From: Watersipora subatra
Taxonomy: Eukaryota; Bryozoa; Gymnolaemata; Cheilostomatida; Watersiporidae
Direction: 5' to 3'
Assembly: GCF_963576615.1 (NCBI RefSeq)
Contig: NC_088708.1
Location: forward strand, 67,538,672 to 67,602,671
DNA length: 64,000 bases
This document shows positions 34,079 through 44,018 of this stretch, piece by piece. A model generated the notes under the pieces. That model was not told where the DNA came from and made no database searches. It saw only the letters and a program-made list of their open reading frames with translations. The first letter of the stretch is position 1. The number at the start of each line of letters is the position of its first letter. The position numbers and the translations under genes were made by a program.

Positions 34079-36916
34079 TTACTTAGAGACCATCAGCCTG
34101 ATCAGGTTGGCAACTACATAAACATTGAGACTGTTTCCCAGTGCGCTGTACCTTTGCCTGCGGCTAATATTTTCTGGAAACTCTGAAACGAAATGATAAG
34201 GAATTACCCAAATGCTCGATGCAAGAGTCTTATACCATGAAATCAGCAAAAATGAGACAGAGAAATGCCTTACTAAGCTGAGGAAAACACATGAGGTTGG
34301 ATATCTCATCAGGAGTGAAGAAACGTACTTCTTCTCTTCCATCCTCTAGATGACTGCCAGTTGATAAGCAACTTCCTGAACCAACATGAAATCTTCCGTA
34401 TCTAAAAAAGATCGCAGCATTAGCATTTAAATATATGACTAAATCAAATGGCAATACAATCAATCAATCAATGCAATCAACACGCAATACAACGTTACAT
34501 CATACTACCAAGAGGCTGACCCTCTTAAATAATTTTCTGTGTGTAAATTAAATGATATGAAAATTAAACCGGGATTTCAGTCCTTCAGAACACTGATATA
34601 ATGGCGTTAGACTGCCAATGTGACTGGCCATTCAACAGCTTGTAAAAATCCCTGTATTAAAGAGAGGGTAACTATAAAAAGCTATCAAGCAATATAGTGA
34701 TTGACAAATCACTATAACATTAAAAATAATTCACCTAGGTATCGTTTTGATCAAGTAATTAAAAAAGAAACCAAATTTGTGATTGCCTATCTACACCTAA
34801 TTTAAATTACACAACACATATTATAAAGACAGAAGAACACATTTTTAAAACAAAACTCGACACAGAAAGAAAAGGCTCAAGGCCCATTGGTATGTAGATG
34901 TGTAAGTAAAAGTAAATAAATGTTCAGGTAAGAGTTACTGTGTGGTAGAAGTAACTGTAGGTACGTAGAAGTAACTGTAGGTAGAAGTAAGTAAATGTTT
35001 GAGTAAAAGCAAACCAACCGCTTAGTAAAACAGCAAGAGTTTCTAGAGCTAGGCTTTCTGATATCGAGTCCCTGATAGTACTCCATAGCCTCAGAACTGA
35101 GTATATAGTCTGTGCTGTTAGGAAGCAGGTATTGAGCCAATGGTGCTATCCTTTCATCACTATCTAAGGCTGCAGTCATCTCTTGACCAGTAAGATTGCT
35201 TGTGAGATTTTCAATGTCTATATAGCTGTGTTTACTGAGCAGGGTGGGTTGGGCTGCTGAGGGAATTCCCAACATAACCTGGATGAAGCAAACACTCAAT
35301 ATACAAACAAGGACACACAGTTTAACCCGAGACTTCCTTCTCATACTAATAGGTTGGTCCGCGGTTACTTATAGTTTATGATGACACTTTGCTCTAATTC
35401 AGTTATCTGCCATCATATTAATATGAGTGAGTCACCATTATAAATCATAGTTTAAAAGTATTTCGGATTTGGGTTTTCACATGACATATCACATTGACTT
35501 TACAAACTGGAGCTAAATAGCTGTATACCTAAAAACCTTAGGGTCTCCATGCACTTCACCCTCTTTATGCATATTTGTACCTCCAACAAATTAAATATTA
35601 AAAGCCTGTGACAAAGTTAGAACATAGTACAGTAAATGAGCGTGATAATTTCAACATGCTAAACAAGAATGCAAAATACCTCAGGTTGGTGGGCAAATAT
35701 AAAGTTGTTCCCTTCCGATTTATGCTTGGCAATACAGTAATAGCGAAGTCTTGAGTTGGGAATACTAAACTGGAGAGGGGTGAGTAAAAACTCCTGGTAT
35801 ACATAATCACACTTGTTTAATGTCTCTATAAGAACATCTCTGGTGCTTGACTCCTCAAATCCTTTAACATTCTCCACAAGGATGTAAGAAATGACATGAG
35901 CCTGTCTGGAAACACAACAAGATAATAATTGCTATAATACTACTACACATAGCTAGACTACTAACGACTACTATACATAGCTAGTACTCCTACTACTGAC
36001 TACTAGACAACTAGTACACCTACTACTGACTACTCTAGTACACCTACTAATGACTACTAAACATAGCTAGTACTCTTACTAATGACTACTATACATAGTT
36101 AGTACTCCTACAACTGACTACTATACGTAGCTAGTACACCTACTTACTACTGACTACTATAGATACCGACTAAAGTACATAACTTACCCTCCTACTACCG
36201 GCTAAAGTACATAACTTACACTAATGCTACGATGTGGCCAAGTTTCACCAATGAAGCCTATTAACACACGACTAACTGCAAACTAAACCATACCTGTGAC
36301 AGGTCTCAATGAGTCGTAAAGTTGCTATGAAGGCATTAGTCCTATCATCTTCTATATCTTTCTTGAGTCCAACTCTAGTGAACGGCTGACACGGGGGACT
36401 CATCAGTATTACGTCAGCTTGTAACTTCACAAACTCTTCTGTTGTTAAAGACTGTCAGCAAAGTACGCATAGCGAAATTCATTTCCACTAATCCTAATGT
36501 AATATGTGATAGTAAACACTTTTGTAGTATGGAATGGGAAATGCTTACCTTAATTTCACGCTGTAGTAAGTTAAGTTTGGGAAAATTGGTACGATAAATA
36601 GAGTTGGTGACTGTGTTAATATCTACAGCAGCTTTCACTTCAAATTCAACTCCTGACTCTGAAACAGGAAACAAAGGTATGTTTAACCTTCATAGACATA
36701 AAACGACATGGATTTAAGATAACCTGGTGACTAGTTGGCATATGTCGATAGCGAATGAAAGCACATATCCGCCTGTTTAAACACTAGCACCGGAAGTGTT
36801 GTCAAAATCAATTTCATTCATAAAATCGGAAACAACAAACCTGTGAGTGCCCAGTGCATACCCCCAATGCCACAGAACAGTTCCAAAACATTCAGCTTGG
36901 GAGGTGGAGATCCCAT
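34079..36916 (-). CDS. TRDMT1: tRNA (cytosine-38-C5) methyltransferase DNMT2
   Basis: Methylates C38 of tRNA-Asp and a few other tRNAs using SAM; structurally a DNA cytosine methyltransferase. Exons: 36916..36841, 36658..36549, 36451..36294, 35905..35680, 35278..35019, 34401..34274, 34182..34079; phases agree at each junction, 353 aa. Motif I is [15 protein letters not shown]; motif IV is [10 protein letters not shown] with catalytic Cys83; motif VI is [16 protein letters not shown]; motif VIII is [10 protein letters not shown]. The DNMT2-specific CFTxxY motif is present as [16 protein letters not shown], spanning the exon 5/6 junction. Motif X is [20 protein letters not shown]. It is about 38 residues shorter than the human enzyme, with the loss in the variable region after motif VIII. 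All catalytic motifs are intact, so it looks functional. Intron 3 holds an imperfect CTACTACTGA repeat. Confidence 0.97.
34900..35005. repeat. GTAGAAGTAACTGTAG imperfect tandem repeat
   Basis: Several copies of AGTAACTGTAGGTAGAAGTA-like units in DNMT2 intron 5, right beside exon 5. The same motif recurs at 37555-37740 upstream of the gene. Confidence 0.7.
35935..36190. repeat. ACTACTATACATAGCTAGTA imperfect tandem repeat
   Basis: About six diverged copies, 40-48 bp each, of ACTACTATACATAGCTAGTA plus CTCCTACTACTG. Fills DNMT2 intron 3 between exons 4 and 3. Confidence 0.8.
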
Positions 36917-38120
36917 GGTTGAAAGATTATCTGGTAGTTGAAGTACTACAGCGCATTCTGTCTATCTTTTACTGAGGATATCACAATAGAGCTGTGATCC
37001 TTCTTATCAATGGCCACATCTCTATCTTCACTTTAGACAATTCTATGAATTAACAGCAACAACAAAATCAAGACATGACAAATAGTATACGGATGATTAT
37101 ACATGTATATTATATTAAGTTGTCCGGGTTTCAAAAACCACCAACTTGGAAAAAATTGAGATGAAGAGCTCAAGTCTAACAACTAAAAATTTTCAAGCTT
37201 TAATCATTTTATCAAACTATCAAGCTACAAACATAGCTACAAACTATCAAATGTCTTGTATAATACCCAATCATATCAGACACACTATCAAATGTCTTGC
37301 AGCAATGCTACAAGACATGCCTATTTAAACATACTTATTGAGAGAGGGGAATTGTTTTTGAATGCGTAATAATATTAAGAAATGAAAATGTGCTTGCTTT
37401 GCAAAATTAAATTGATACGCAAAGTGATTTATATTTCGGTGCTGTGTTATTGAAGTCTAAATAAAATGATGTATATGTACATGAAATAAAACAATTAATG
37501 AACAAATTCTGATCGGCTGATATGAGTGCCATAAAGACTGCAACAGAGTAAGTATTCTGTGTGGTGGAAGTAATTAACTGCGTGGGCAGAAGTAGTAACT
37601 GTGGGTAGAAGTAACTGTAGTAGGAGTAACTTAGTAGGTAACTGTGGGTCAAAGTAAGTGACTGTGGGTCAAAGTAAGTGACTGTGAGTAGAAGTAAGCA
37701 ACTGTGAATAGAACTATGGGTAGAATTAACTATGTAAGTAATACAGTAAGGCTAGTTTTAATCAGCAATACTAACAGACAAATTTGATCTTGTTCTAATT
37801 GACCAATTAAACCTGACTGCAGCACATTGTATTAGCTTTATGCATGACATTGAATAACATAGCATTTCAACTCTATGCCAAGCACAGCCAAAGTAAGTAT
37901 ATACAGGATATGATGACACTAACTCAACTTCTTGGCAACAAAAGTTTACTTGCAATAAATCTACCAGATGGTTATTGAACTGTAATGCTTTGCTTTAGTA
38001 GATTTTACAAACCTATTTGAAAGAGACACTTTAGTGAGATACAGAATTACAGAAATGGGCATGCAATTCTCTGCGTAGAGGCCTTTTTGTGTTCAGCTAC
38101 GATAATAAGTTCGGCTAGAC
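36917..38120. other. Region upstream of DNMT2
   Basis: Presumed DNMT2 promoter region. It contains an imperfect repeat of AGTAACTGTGGGTAGAAG type (37555-37740). No exon was recognised; the short open frames have no family resemblance. Confidence 0.55.
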
Positions 38121-38698
38121 CAGTGGTTCCCAACTGGTGGTCCATGGACCCCTAGGGGTCCATGGACCACCATGGACCCCTAGGGGTCCACAGGAAGTTT
38201 TGAGGGGGTCCACAGGCTGGTTCCAGTATTGGTTTTTCTAACTAATTATTTACAGCTATTTCTGTCTTATAGTAGTTAGATCAATGATATAAAACCCTAA
38301 AAGGATAGGCGACGGCTATCATATGGGCGGGGTTTACTGATCGAGCTCTGTTGGGGATGTGGTAGCCTGGGTTTCGAGACTAATGCAATTCCCCCGGGGT
38401 GATGGCGTTGTCTTGTTAGGTTTTTGGGTCCAGATTTTTATTACGCATGTGCATCAATCGCTGGATAGTACCTGATTTCCGGTTAGTAGTACAAAACAGA
38501 ACCTGTAACCAGCAAACACGTAATTCTCTCTCTCCCTCTTCAATTTCAGTGATATATTAAGATCAACGGAAAATAAAACATTTCAATTTACAATGCATTG
38601 TTATAAACACCATATATTATGATGTTTATAAAGGGGTCCGTGACTTTTAGATAAGGAGCTCAGGGGGTCCATGACTCCAAGGTAGTTGGGAACCACTG
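38121..38698. mobile_element. hAT MITE with GGCTAGAC target duplication
   Basis: A 578-bp element with ends CAGTGGTTCCCAACTGG and (from the other end) CAGTGGTTCCCAACTACC, and perfect 8-bp duplications GGCTAGAC at 38113-38120 and 38699-38706. Just inside the left end is a perfect 38-bp palindrome with no loop, centred on CCCCTAGGGG, and a partial third copy of TGGACCCCTAGGGGTCCA. GGGGTCC words also sit near the right end. No transposase. Confidence 0.92.
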
Positions 38699-39726
38699 GG
38701 CTAGACGAATGGTAGTTTCATTTCTGAAGCCATATAGCCGTAGTACATTTGCAATGATTTCATATGCTTTATGAAGTCTTATTTCCGTGTCCTTCTAATA
38801 CACGCTCATTTGAGACTGACGAACTATTGCAAAATCACCAACAGATTGTAACAAACAAGGGTAAAGCATGCTATGCCTATTACAATATGACTCATAAACT
38901 ATATAATTCGTTTGCTAATAAAAATACGCTAATATATATTCATATTTAATTCGCTTACTTCTAGAATTAGTTATTCAATCTAATGCAAAGATATATATAG
39001 CACGAGTATACGCTCCCCTACTTCGGTTTGGTTGAGCTCTCTGTGAGAGGCGCGGCACTATTAGCCTTCGTGCATTGGTCATCACTTTTGTGATTTGAGC
39101 ACTCAGGTGTCAGCACATTGACTTTCTAAAAGTCTGTGAGGCAACTTAATTGCTTCATGGAAGGAAATCAACTGTTATTGGCAATGGGATTTGTCTCCCT
39201 TGCCTGCTCTGAGCTGATGTGGTTTCAATAGCCAAAACGGTACTGTCTGAACCGTGAGTTCAGACAGTACCGTTTTGGCATATTTCTAAAAATTTGGTGT
39301 ATTTCTCATATATATATGAGAAATGTTTATATAGAATTTAGACTTATGTAGACTTTGAGGAATATATATATATCTCTCTAAAAGTCCTTCTCTGGAACTA
39401 TCTGTCTGCATTCCTGCTATAAATATTAAAATCTTGGAATAAAGACTCCGTACCGAAGTAGATTTGATCTCGGACCCTCCCATTCACCAGTCCAAAGTTG
39501 TACTAATTAGGCCACAGAGATTGATATCTTTGTCAGCTGATATATTTCGCTATATGGGAGCAAATACCCAACGGCTTTGCGTACTACGCAGGGTGATTGC
39601 GTAACGTGAGACGAATAACTCTCATTAGTAAGCTTACTAAAATTTTCCATTGGTAATGTGCAAGGCTAATAGCAAATGGCAGGCAACTCTCATTACTTCT
39701 CATTGTTTATAAGCTGATTTTCAATA
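38699..39726. other. Intergenic region with one perfect hairpin
   Basis: Holds the hairpin at 39231-39279. On the minus strand, 39530-39440 has a tRNA-like TGGCCTAATTAGT box A and a GGTCCGAGATCAAATC box B, probably another SINE head. No exon is recognised. Confidence 0.5.
39231..39279. repeat. Perfect hairpin, 22-bp arms, 5-nt loop
   Basis: Arms begin GCCAAAACGGTACTGTCTGA and are perfectly complementary across CGTGA. No homologous arm was noticed elsewhere, so it is not obviously a transposon end. Confidence 0.9.
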
Positions 39727-40140
39727 CCCGAGCAAGGCCGGGAAGCACAGCTAGTATATATATATATATATACTAGCTGTACAACCCGGCATTGCCCGGG
39801 TAATAAAAAAATAAAAAAGTCTTTGGACAGAAAATTTATTTGTATTTAGCTTATAACAACATTTGCCATTGTGACTTTCAAACTACATATCATGAGGAAA
39901 ATGTTTTGTGCAGGTAAAATACTTGAAAAAAATAAGACGACTATAAAAAGGTTTAGACGTAAATGTGAAATAATTAGCAAGTAATAGCTAAATTAAGTCG
40001 GTTCTGCTACGATTACAGTAAAAAATGATTCGGTAATGATACAATTAATACGAACTGAGAAAACAAAATAAAAACTCTCAATATTTAGAACTAATAATAA
40101 CAATTCTTGCATAGAAGTTTGTGTGTGTATAAAAAAGGTT
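39727..40140. repeat. Head-to-head repeat pair with R1 copy 2
   Basis: ACCCGAGCAAGGCCGGGAAG then CACAGCTAGTATATA (39727-39760) faces TATACTAGCTGTACAACCCG then GCATTGCCCGGGTAAT (39768-39806) across a (TA)n tract. The right-hand part continues as R1 to 40140, matching 236-580. Two related termini therefore meet at one (TA)n tract, as when one copy inserts into the simple-repeat tail of another. Confidence 0.75.
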
Positions 40141-40236
40141 ACTGTTCCACCAGAAGCTATTCATCAAAACTTTGAAAATGACGATACTGGTACCTCTCGA
40201 TACTGGTACAAATGTAAAAATGAGATATCGTACTCT

Positions 40237-40360
40237 CTTTGTCTGACCGAACGGAAAGAGAATGTCGACACTCTTCCTGTGGAGATAATACAATTGTTCT
40301 TGTGAAAAGAATTGGCCTTGACTACGATTTTTAGCAATCAAACCTTACGAAAAACCGAAA
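40237..40360 (+). repeat. Diverged tandem segment, unfilled copy
   Basis: CTGACCGAACGGAAAGAGAA through ACCTTACGAAAAAC is a diverged copy of the segment that begins CTGACCGAACAGAGAGG at 40441. That second copy is interrupted by the 1.79-kb element and resumes at 42281 to about 42350 (AAGAATCGGCCTTGAT, ACCTTACGAAAAATA). The copy here lacks the insertion. Confidence 0.75.
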
Positions 40361-40404
40361 ATAGAAGTTCAAGAGAACACGAAGAAGCATTGTGTTTCAA
40401 AAAA

Positions 40405-40435
40405 TTAATAGAATTCATAGGATGAATTCTATTAA
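40405..40435. repeat. Hairpin, 14-bp arms, 3-nt loop
   Basis: TTAATAGAATTCAT, loop AGG, then its exact complement. It lies between the two copies of the diverged tandem segment. Confidence 0.85.
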
Positions 40436-40930
40436 CTTTACTGACCGAACAGAGAGGTAATGTCGAGGCTCTTTCCACGGAGACAATATACCGTACAGGA
40501 TGAAAATATCCGATGGATATAAAAATTCGCGATTTCGCGAGCAGTCAACTCCGCGAATTATTAATTTCCGTGAATAATTAGTGCTATTTTTTATCACAAG
40601 GGAGAATAACTACTGCATCAAATTGAAAACTAGTCGCTAGGCTAGTTTTTAATATAACTACTAAACGTAGGTGAGTTCCAAAACATTTTTAAAATCATTG
40701 CCTAGGCTTTGAGCTAACACCATTGCCAATGCATCACATTTATTTACAAAATTATTCAAGGTTGTCACAAGATAGGCAGAATGGCGTCATAGCGAAAATA
40801 GCCACTAGGCAGAAGTACTAAACGTAGCCGAGTTCCAAAACTTCTTTAAAATCATTGCCGGGGTTCCGAGTTTTATTGCCATTGCAGCAAACTTTACAAA
40901 ATTATTCAAGGTTTTTACAAGTAGTTCGGC

Positions 40931-41235
40931 ATGGCTTCATCATCGCAAAAAAGCTCTCCTAGTCGTTATACATTGAAATCAACTCCATCAATCTCGAATA
41001 CCGAAGTTGAGGACGATCATGATTCTGATCTGGACATTATGGTATGTATTTGATGTGCAGATACGTTTTTCCATTATTAACTGCATTAGTTAATTCTTTT
41101 GTTTAAAACTGATCGCTTTCATTAAATACTTCAGCTATTGTTTTTGTACTTCTTTGACACTTGTTAAGATTTTTTTCTTTTTTGTGTTTACTGCAGATTG
41201 AGAATAAAACAACCTACTCCGATTACGAAAACTAG
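40931..41235 (+). CDS. Two-exon mini-gene inside the TA element
   Basis: Exon 1 is 40931-41041 (37 codons, MASSSQKSSPSRYTLKS..., ending in an acidic DDHDSDLDIM). The donor is GTATGT and a polypyrimidine TTTTTTCTTTTTTG tract leads to a TGCAG acceptor. Exon 2 is 41197-41235 (IENKTTYSDYEN, stop). The product is 49 aa, Ser/Thr-rich then acidic. AATAAA follows at about 41408. About 150 bp upstream a duplicate of its 5' region ends in ATGGCGTCATAG, a start that stops after three codons. Not recognised; probably a remnant of a longer element protein. Confidence 0.4.
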
Positions 41236-41635
41236 AGACAAGTAGTGATATTCATCAAGACAGGAATATTGGCAGAGAAGCAACCAGTCAACCTAGACCC
41301 CTTCATTGACAACAACTCCTTGATATCGCTGCAGCAAACATGATTAAATTATATATTTTATTTCATGTATAGATATATTATAATTTATTACAAACTTGAG
41401 TGTACAAATAAAATTTTACAAACGATGAATGGAGTAAATATAAACAGTTTAGTCTATATTGCGGTTGTCTAGAGCAAAAAAATTAAACTGATACTCTTGA
41501 TAAGTGAATACTAGCGTGTAATGGCGCTCTCTGACTAGTTATTTTGGTAATAGCAGCTCTACATCGCTGTTACTGTCTTGGGTAGATGTTAAAGGCGATT
41601 TTCTTGCTACTACATGGCTGGTAAGGAAGTTATCA

Positions 41636-42004
41636 TCAGAACTCTCCTCGTAGCTTACTATTGCAAAGTTCTGCCGGCTGGCCAAAGATTTGTGCTCGTA
41701 AAGGCGTTTTTGCTCTTTTTTTTAAATCAGCTATATTCTCCTCGTAAGTAGCTGCAGTCACTTCTATCTGAATTTCCAGACTTCCCTGAATGATTCGTGA
41801 TCTTCTAAAAATGACATACACCACCCTTGCAATCATTGTTCTTCCGTGTATGATGAAAAATCTCTCTCTCACACTAAAACAAATAATGAATTGGTAGGGA
41901 TGGAAAACATGAATATTGCGTTTTACCGAAGAACCAAAGTAAGATTCAACTAATTTAGTAAATGTGAAAAACTCATTACTTACCACAAATTGTTGGTTCA
42001 TCAA
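41636..42004 (-). CDS. Unrecognised minus-strand frame in the TA element
   Basis: A 122-codon frame, starting MMNQQFVVSNEFFTFTK, with a charged stretch TAATYEENIADLKKRAK. Likely splice sites inside (GTAAGTAATG donor near 41985, TTTTAG acceptors near 41880 and 41810) suggest that what looks like one frame is two or three exons with introns. No known domain. Opposite in direction to the mini-gene at 40931, so the element would carry convergent genes. Confidence 0.3.
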   Translation of the reverse strand: MMNQQFVVSNEFFTFTKLVESYFGSSVKRNIHVFHPYQFIICFSVRERFFIIHGRTMIARVVYVIFRRSRIIQGSLEIQIEVTAATYEENIADLKKRAKTPLRAQIFGQPAELCNSKLRGEF

Positions 42005-42282
42005 AGGCCTCCAAATCTGTGAATATTCGTGAAAACTTCTGAACGCAACAAAGAATTAATAGCTTAGTACGATCCACCCGTAGTTGTAAGCTAAATAGAA
42101 AACGGAACGCGCAATGCGCGCAGCCGCGCATGCGTAATGTTAACTCTATTGCTAGACGTAATAGAGTTAACTTTTCCTAGAGAGTGGCAGTTTTCAGCCG
42201 CGAATAAATTCATCCGCGAATATGCATGGAAAGACAATTTTCGCGAAATATAACTCCGCGAATAAATTCATCCTGTACGGTA

Positions 42283-42649
42283 ATTGACAGTGAGAGAAGA
42301 ATCGGCCTTGATCCCAGATATAGTATTTGAACCTTACGAAAAATATTTCTTGACTGAGGCATCGTAACGTGTGGCCACATTGGCAAAATAATCAGCATGC
42401 GCTATAGATCTATAGCTGGACGCACCTGCACACCAACACTCAGAAACATATATACGTATAGATATATATCTATATACATACATGATGATCCATTATGCCT
42501 GTGGGCCTTACATAGGTATTTACTAAAATAATAATAAATAAATAAAATTAAAGAAATAAAACACTTAGTTTTCCTTTTCTTTTTTTGACTTTTTTCTCAC
42601 TAAAATGAAACAAGGAATTATTCACAATTTACTATGATGACGCTTGTGC
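42283..42649. other. Stretch after the TA element
   Basis: The first 70 bp complete the interrupted tandem segment; the rest has a TATATATCTATATAC run near 42455-42480 and AT-rich sequence. No gene seen. Confidence 0.5.
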
Positions 42650-43240
42650 CAGTCTATCTAATAAAACACTAATTCTATTATAAAATGAGAACTTGAATCG
42701 GTCCTACCGAAAATGAGGAGCAACAGTACCTTTTTGGATAGAATCTGGTTTATCAAAAGAGATATAATAATTTATGTCAATGTCGTATTGACCAGATTCA
42801 ACTTTTTTGATAAAGTTTTATCTAACTCCTGTCAACGAGCCTCAAGCATATCTATAGCATGCTCTTTCATACAGCTGGTGACACTTTCTGATTACCCGTC
42901 TAATGGCACGCATCTGGATAGTTTCTAGCATATTTATTAAGCACCTATTATATGGCAACCAGACCTGACAGGTGTATTCAAAAATTGGCCTTCCAACTGT
43001 TTTATGAGCAATCAGTTTGGTCTAACAGAAAGTGTTAAAAAGACTTTTTTTTCTTATCAAGCCCAGGGTATTGTTACCATTATTGACAACTTTTGATATG
43101 TGTTCATGCCATTTGAAACTATTTTCTATAAAAAATCTCAAGTATCTTACACTTGGCTTGTGGAATAGGAGCACTATTTAGCTCTAAAGTAAAGCTGGGA
43201 ACGTCCTTCCCTACCTCCAGATAAACGTTTTTTGCACAAA
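42650..43240 (-). mobile_element. LINE reverse transcriptase fragment 1
   Basis: Minus-strand translation in one frame, with interruptions, gives FFIENSFKWHEHISKVV, NTLGLIRKKSLFNTF, KTVGRPIFEYTCQVWLPYN and LETIQMRAIRRVIRKCHQLY. This is the thumb region of jockey/CR1-type reverse transcriptases (R-P-x-L-E-Y-x-x-x-V-W, then LExxQxRA). Several stops break it, for example after the QMRAIRR block. It is a 5'-truncated dead copy. Confidence 0.75.
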
Positions 43241-43697
43241 GATAATTTTAAATGCACACAAACAAGTTACATTTTTATACTTTTTGTCGCATCAATGATA
43301 TCGGATCGGGTTTTTCCCACTGAAAGCCTCTCGCAGGAGGCAAAATACGTGGGAACTCTTTATTTTAAACAGTATACCAGCAAAAATTTTCCCTTCCCTT
43401 CCTCCTTTCTTTCCTCTCTCTTCCCCTTCTTCCCTTCTTCCCTTTTTTCAGTGTTTTTAATTTTGCTTTCGGCTTGTATTTGTATCTAAAGAGTATTGCA
43501 ACAATATTCCTTCGATATTTCATATTTACATCATATAATATCTATTTCTAATACTGCTATGTGAATCAAAAAACAAAAAAAAAGAAAATGAATTAATGAA
43601 TCAAATGCCATATACAAAATATTTACAATGATATAAATACAACATTGATTACAATGTCCCCGGGCCAAAAGTTGCCAAAAAGGGTGTGCCGAAATTA

Positions 43698-44018
43698 TCA
43701 AATTCCATCTCTGATTTCTCGAGTGGTTCTAGGCCAGAAAGAATTAAAATAAGCTTTGGTTTTTATTGATGGTACATACAACCCTCCCTCTTGACGAGTA
43801 TTATAGATTTGTTCGGGCTCTTGCTTATATGTATCTTTAATCACCCCACTGGCTGTAGCTTTGCAAAACAAATTCACTCTTAATTCCTTTCGTCTATCTT
43901 TTAGCAATTGTATATTACTACTCTCCTTTATAGCAGTGTAGCTAACTTGCCCTCGTAAATCAAAGATGAATTTCACAGCCTTATTTTGTAACTTTTCTAG
44001 TTGTTTGATATACAGCAT
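43698..44018 (-). mobile_element. LINE reverse transcriptase fragment 2 (C-terminus)
   Basis: An uninterrupted 106-codon frame starting MLYIKQLEKLQNKAVKFIFD, then LLKDRRKELRVNLFCKATAS, and ending WPRTTREIRDGI. It is the typical LEKLQNKAxxFI post-RT tail of jockey/CR1-like LINEs. It has the same orientation as fragment 1 but overlaps it in domain content (both include the LExxQ helix), so the two are separate insertions. A T-rich/C-rich tract at 43390-43460 lies between them. Confidence 0.7.

Larger units (their letters stand above)
40491..42280. mobile_element. 1.79-kb DNA transposon, TA target, CCGTACAGG ends
   Basis: The ends are CCGTACAGGATGAA and TTCATCCTGTACGG, with TA outside both (40489-40490, 42281-42282). 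TTCGCG/CGCGAA words crowd both subterminal regions, for example ACTCCGCGAATTATT and ATTCGCGGATGAATTTATTC. Inside are a plus-strand two-exon mini-gene (40931-41235), a 122-codon minus-strand frame (41636-42004) and a roughly 130-bp direct duplication (40660-40790, 40815-40935) covering the mini-gene's upstream region. No known transposase domain is visible. The TA target would fit Tc1/mariner-like or other TA-specific superfamilies. Confidence 0.8.
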
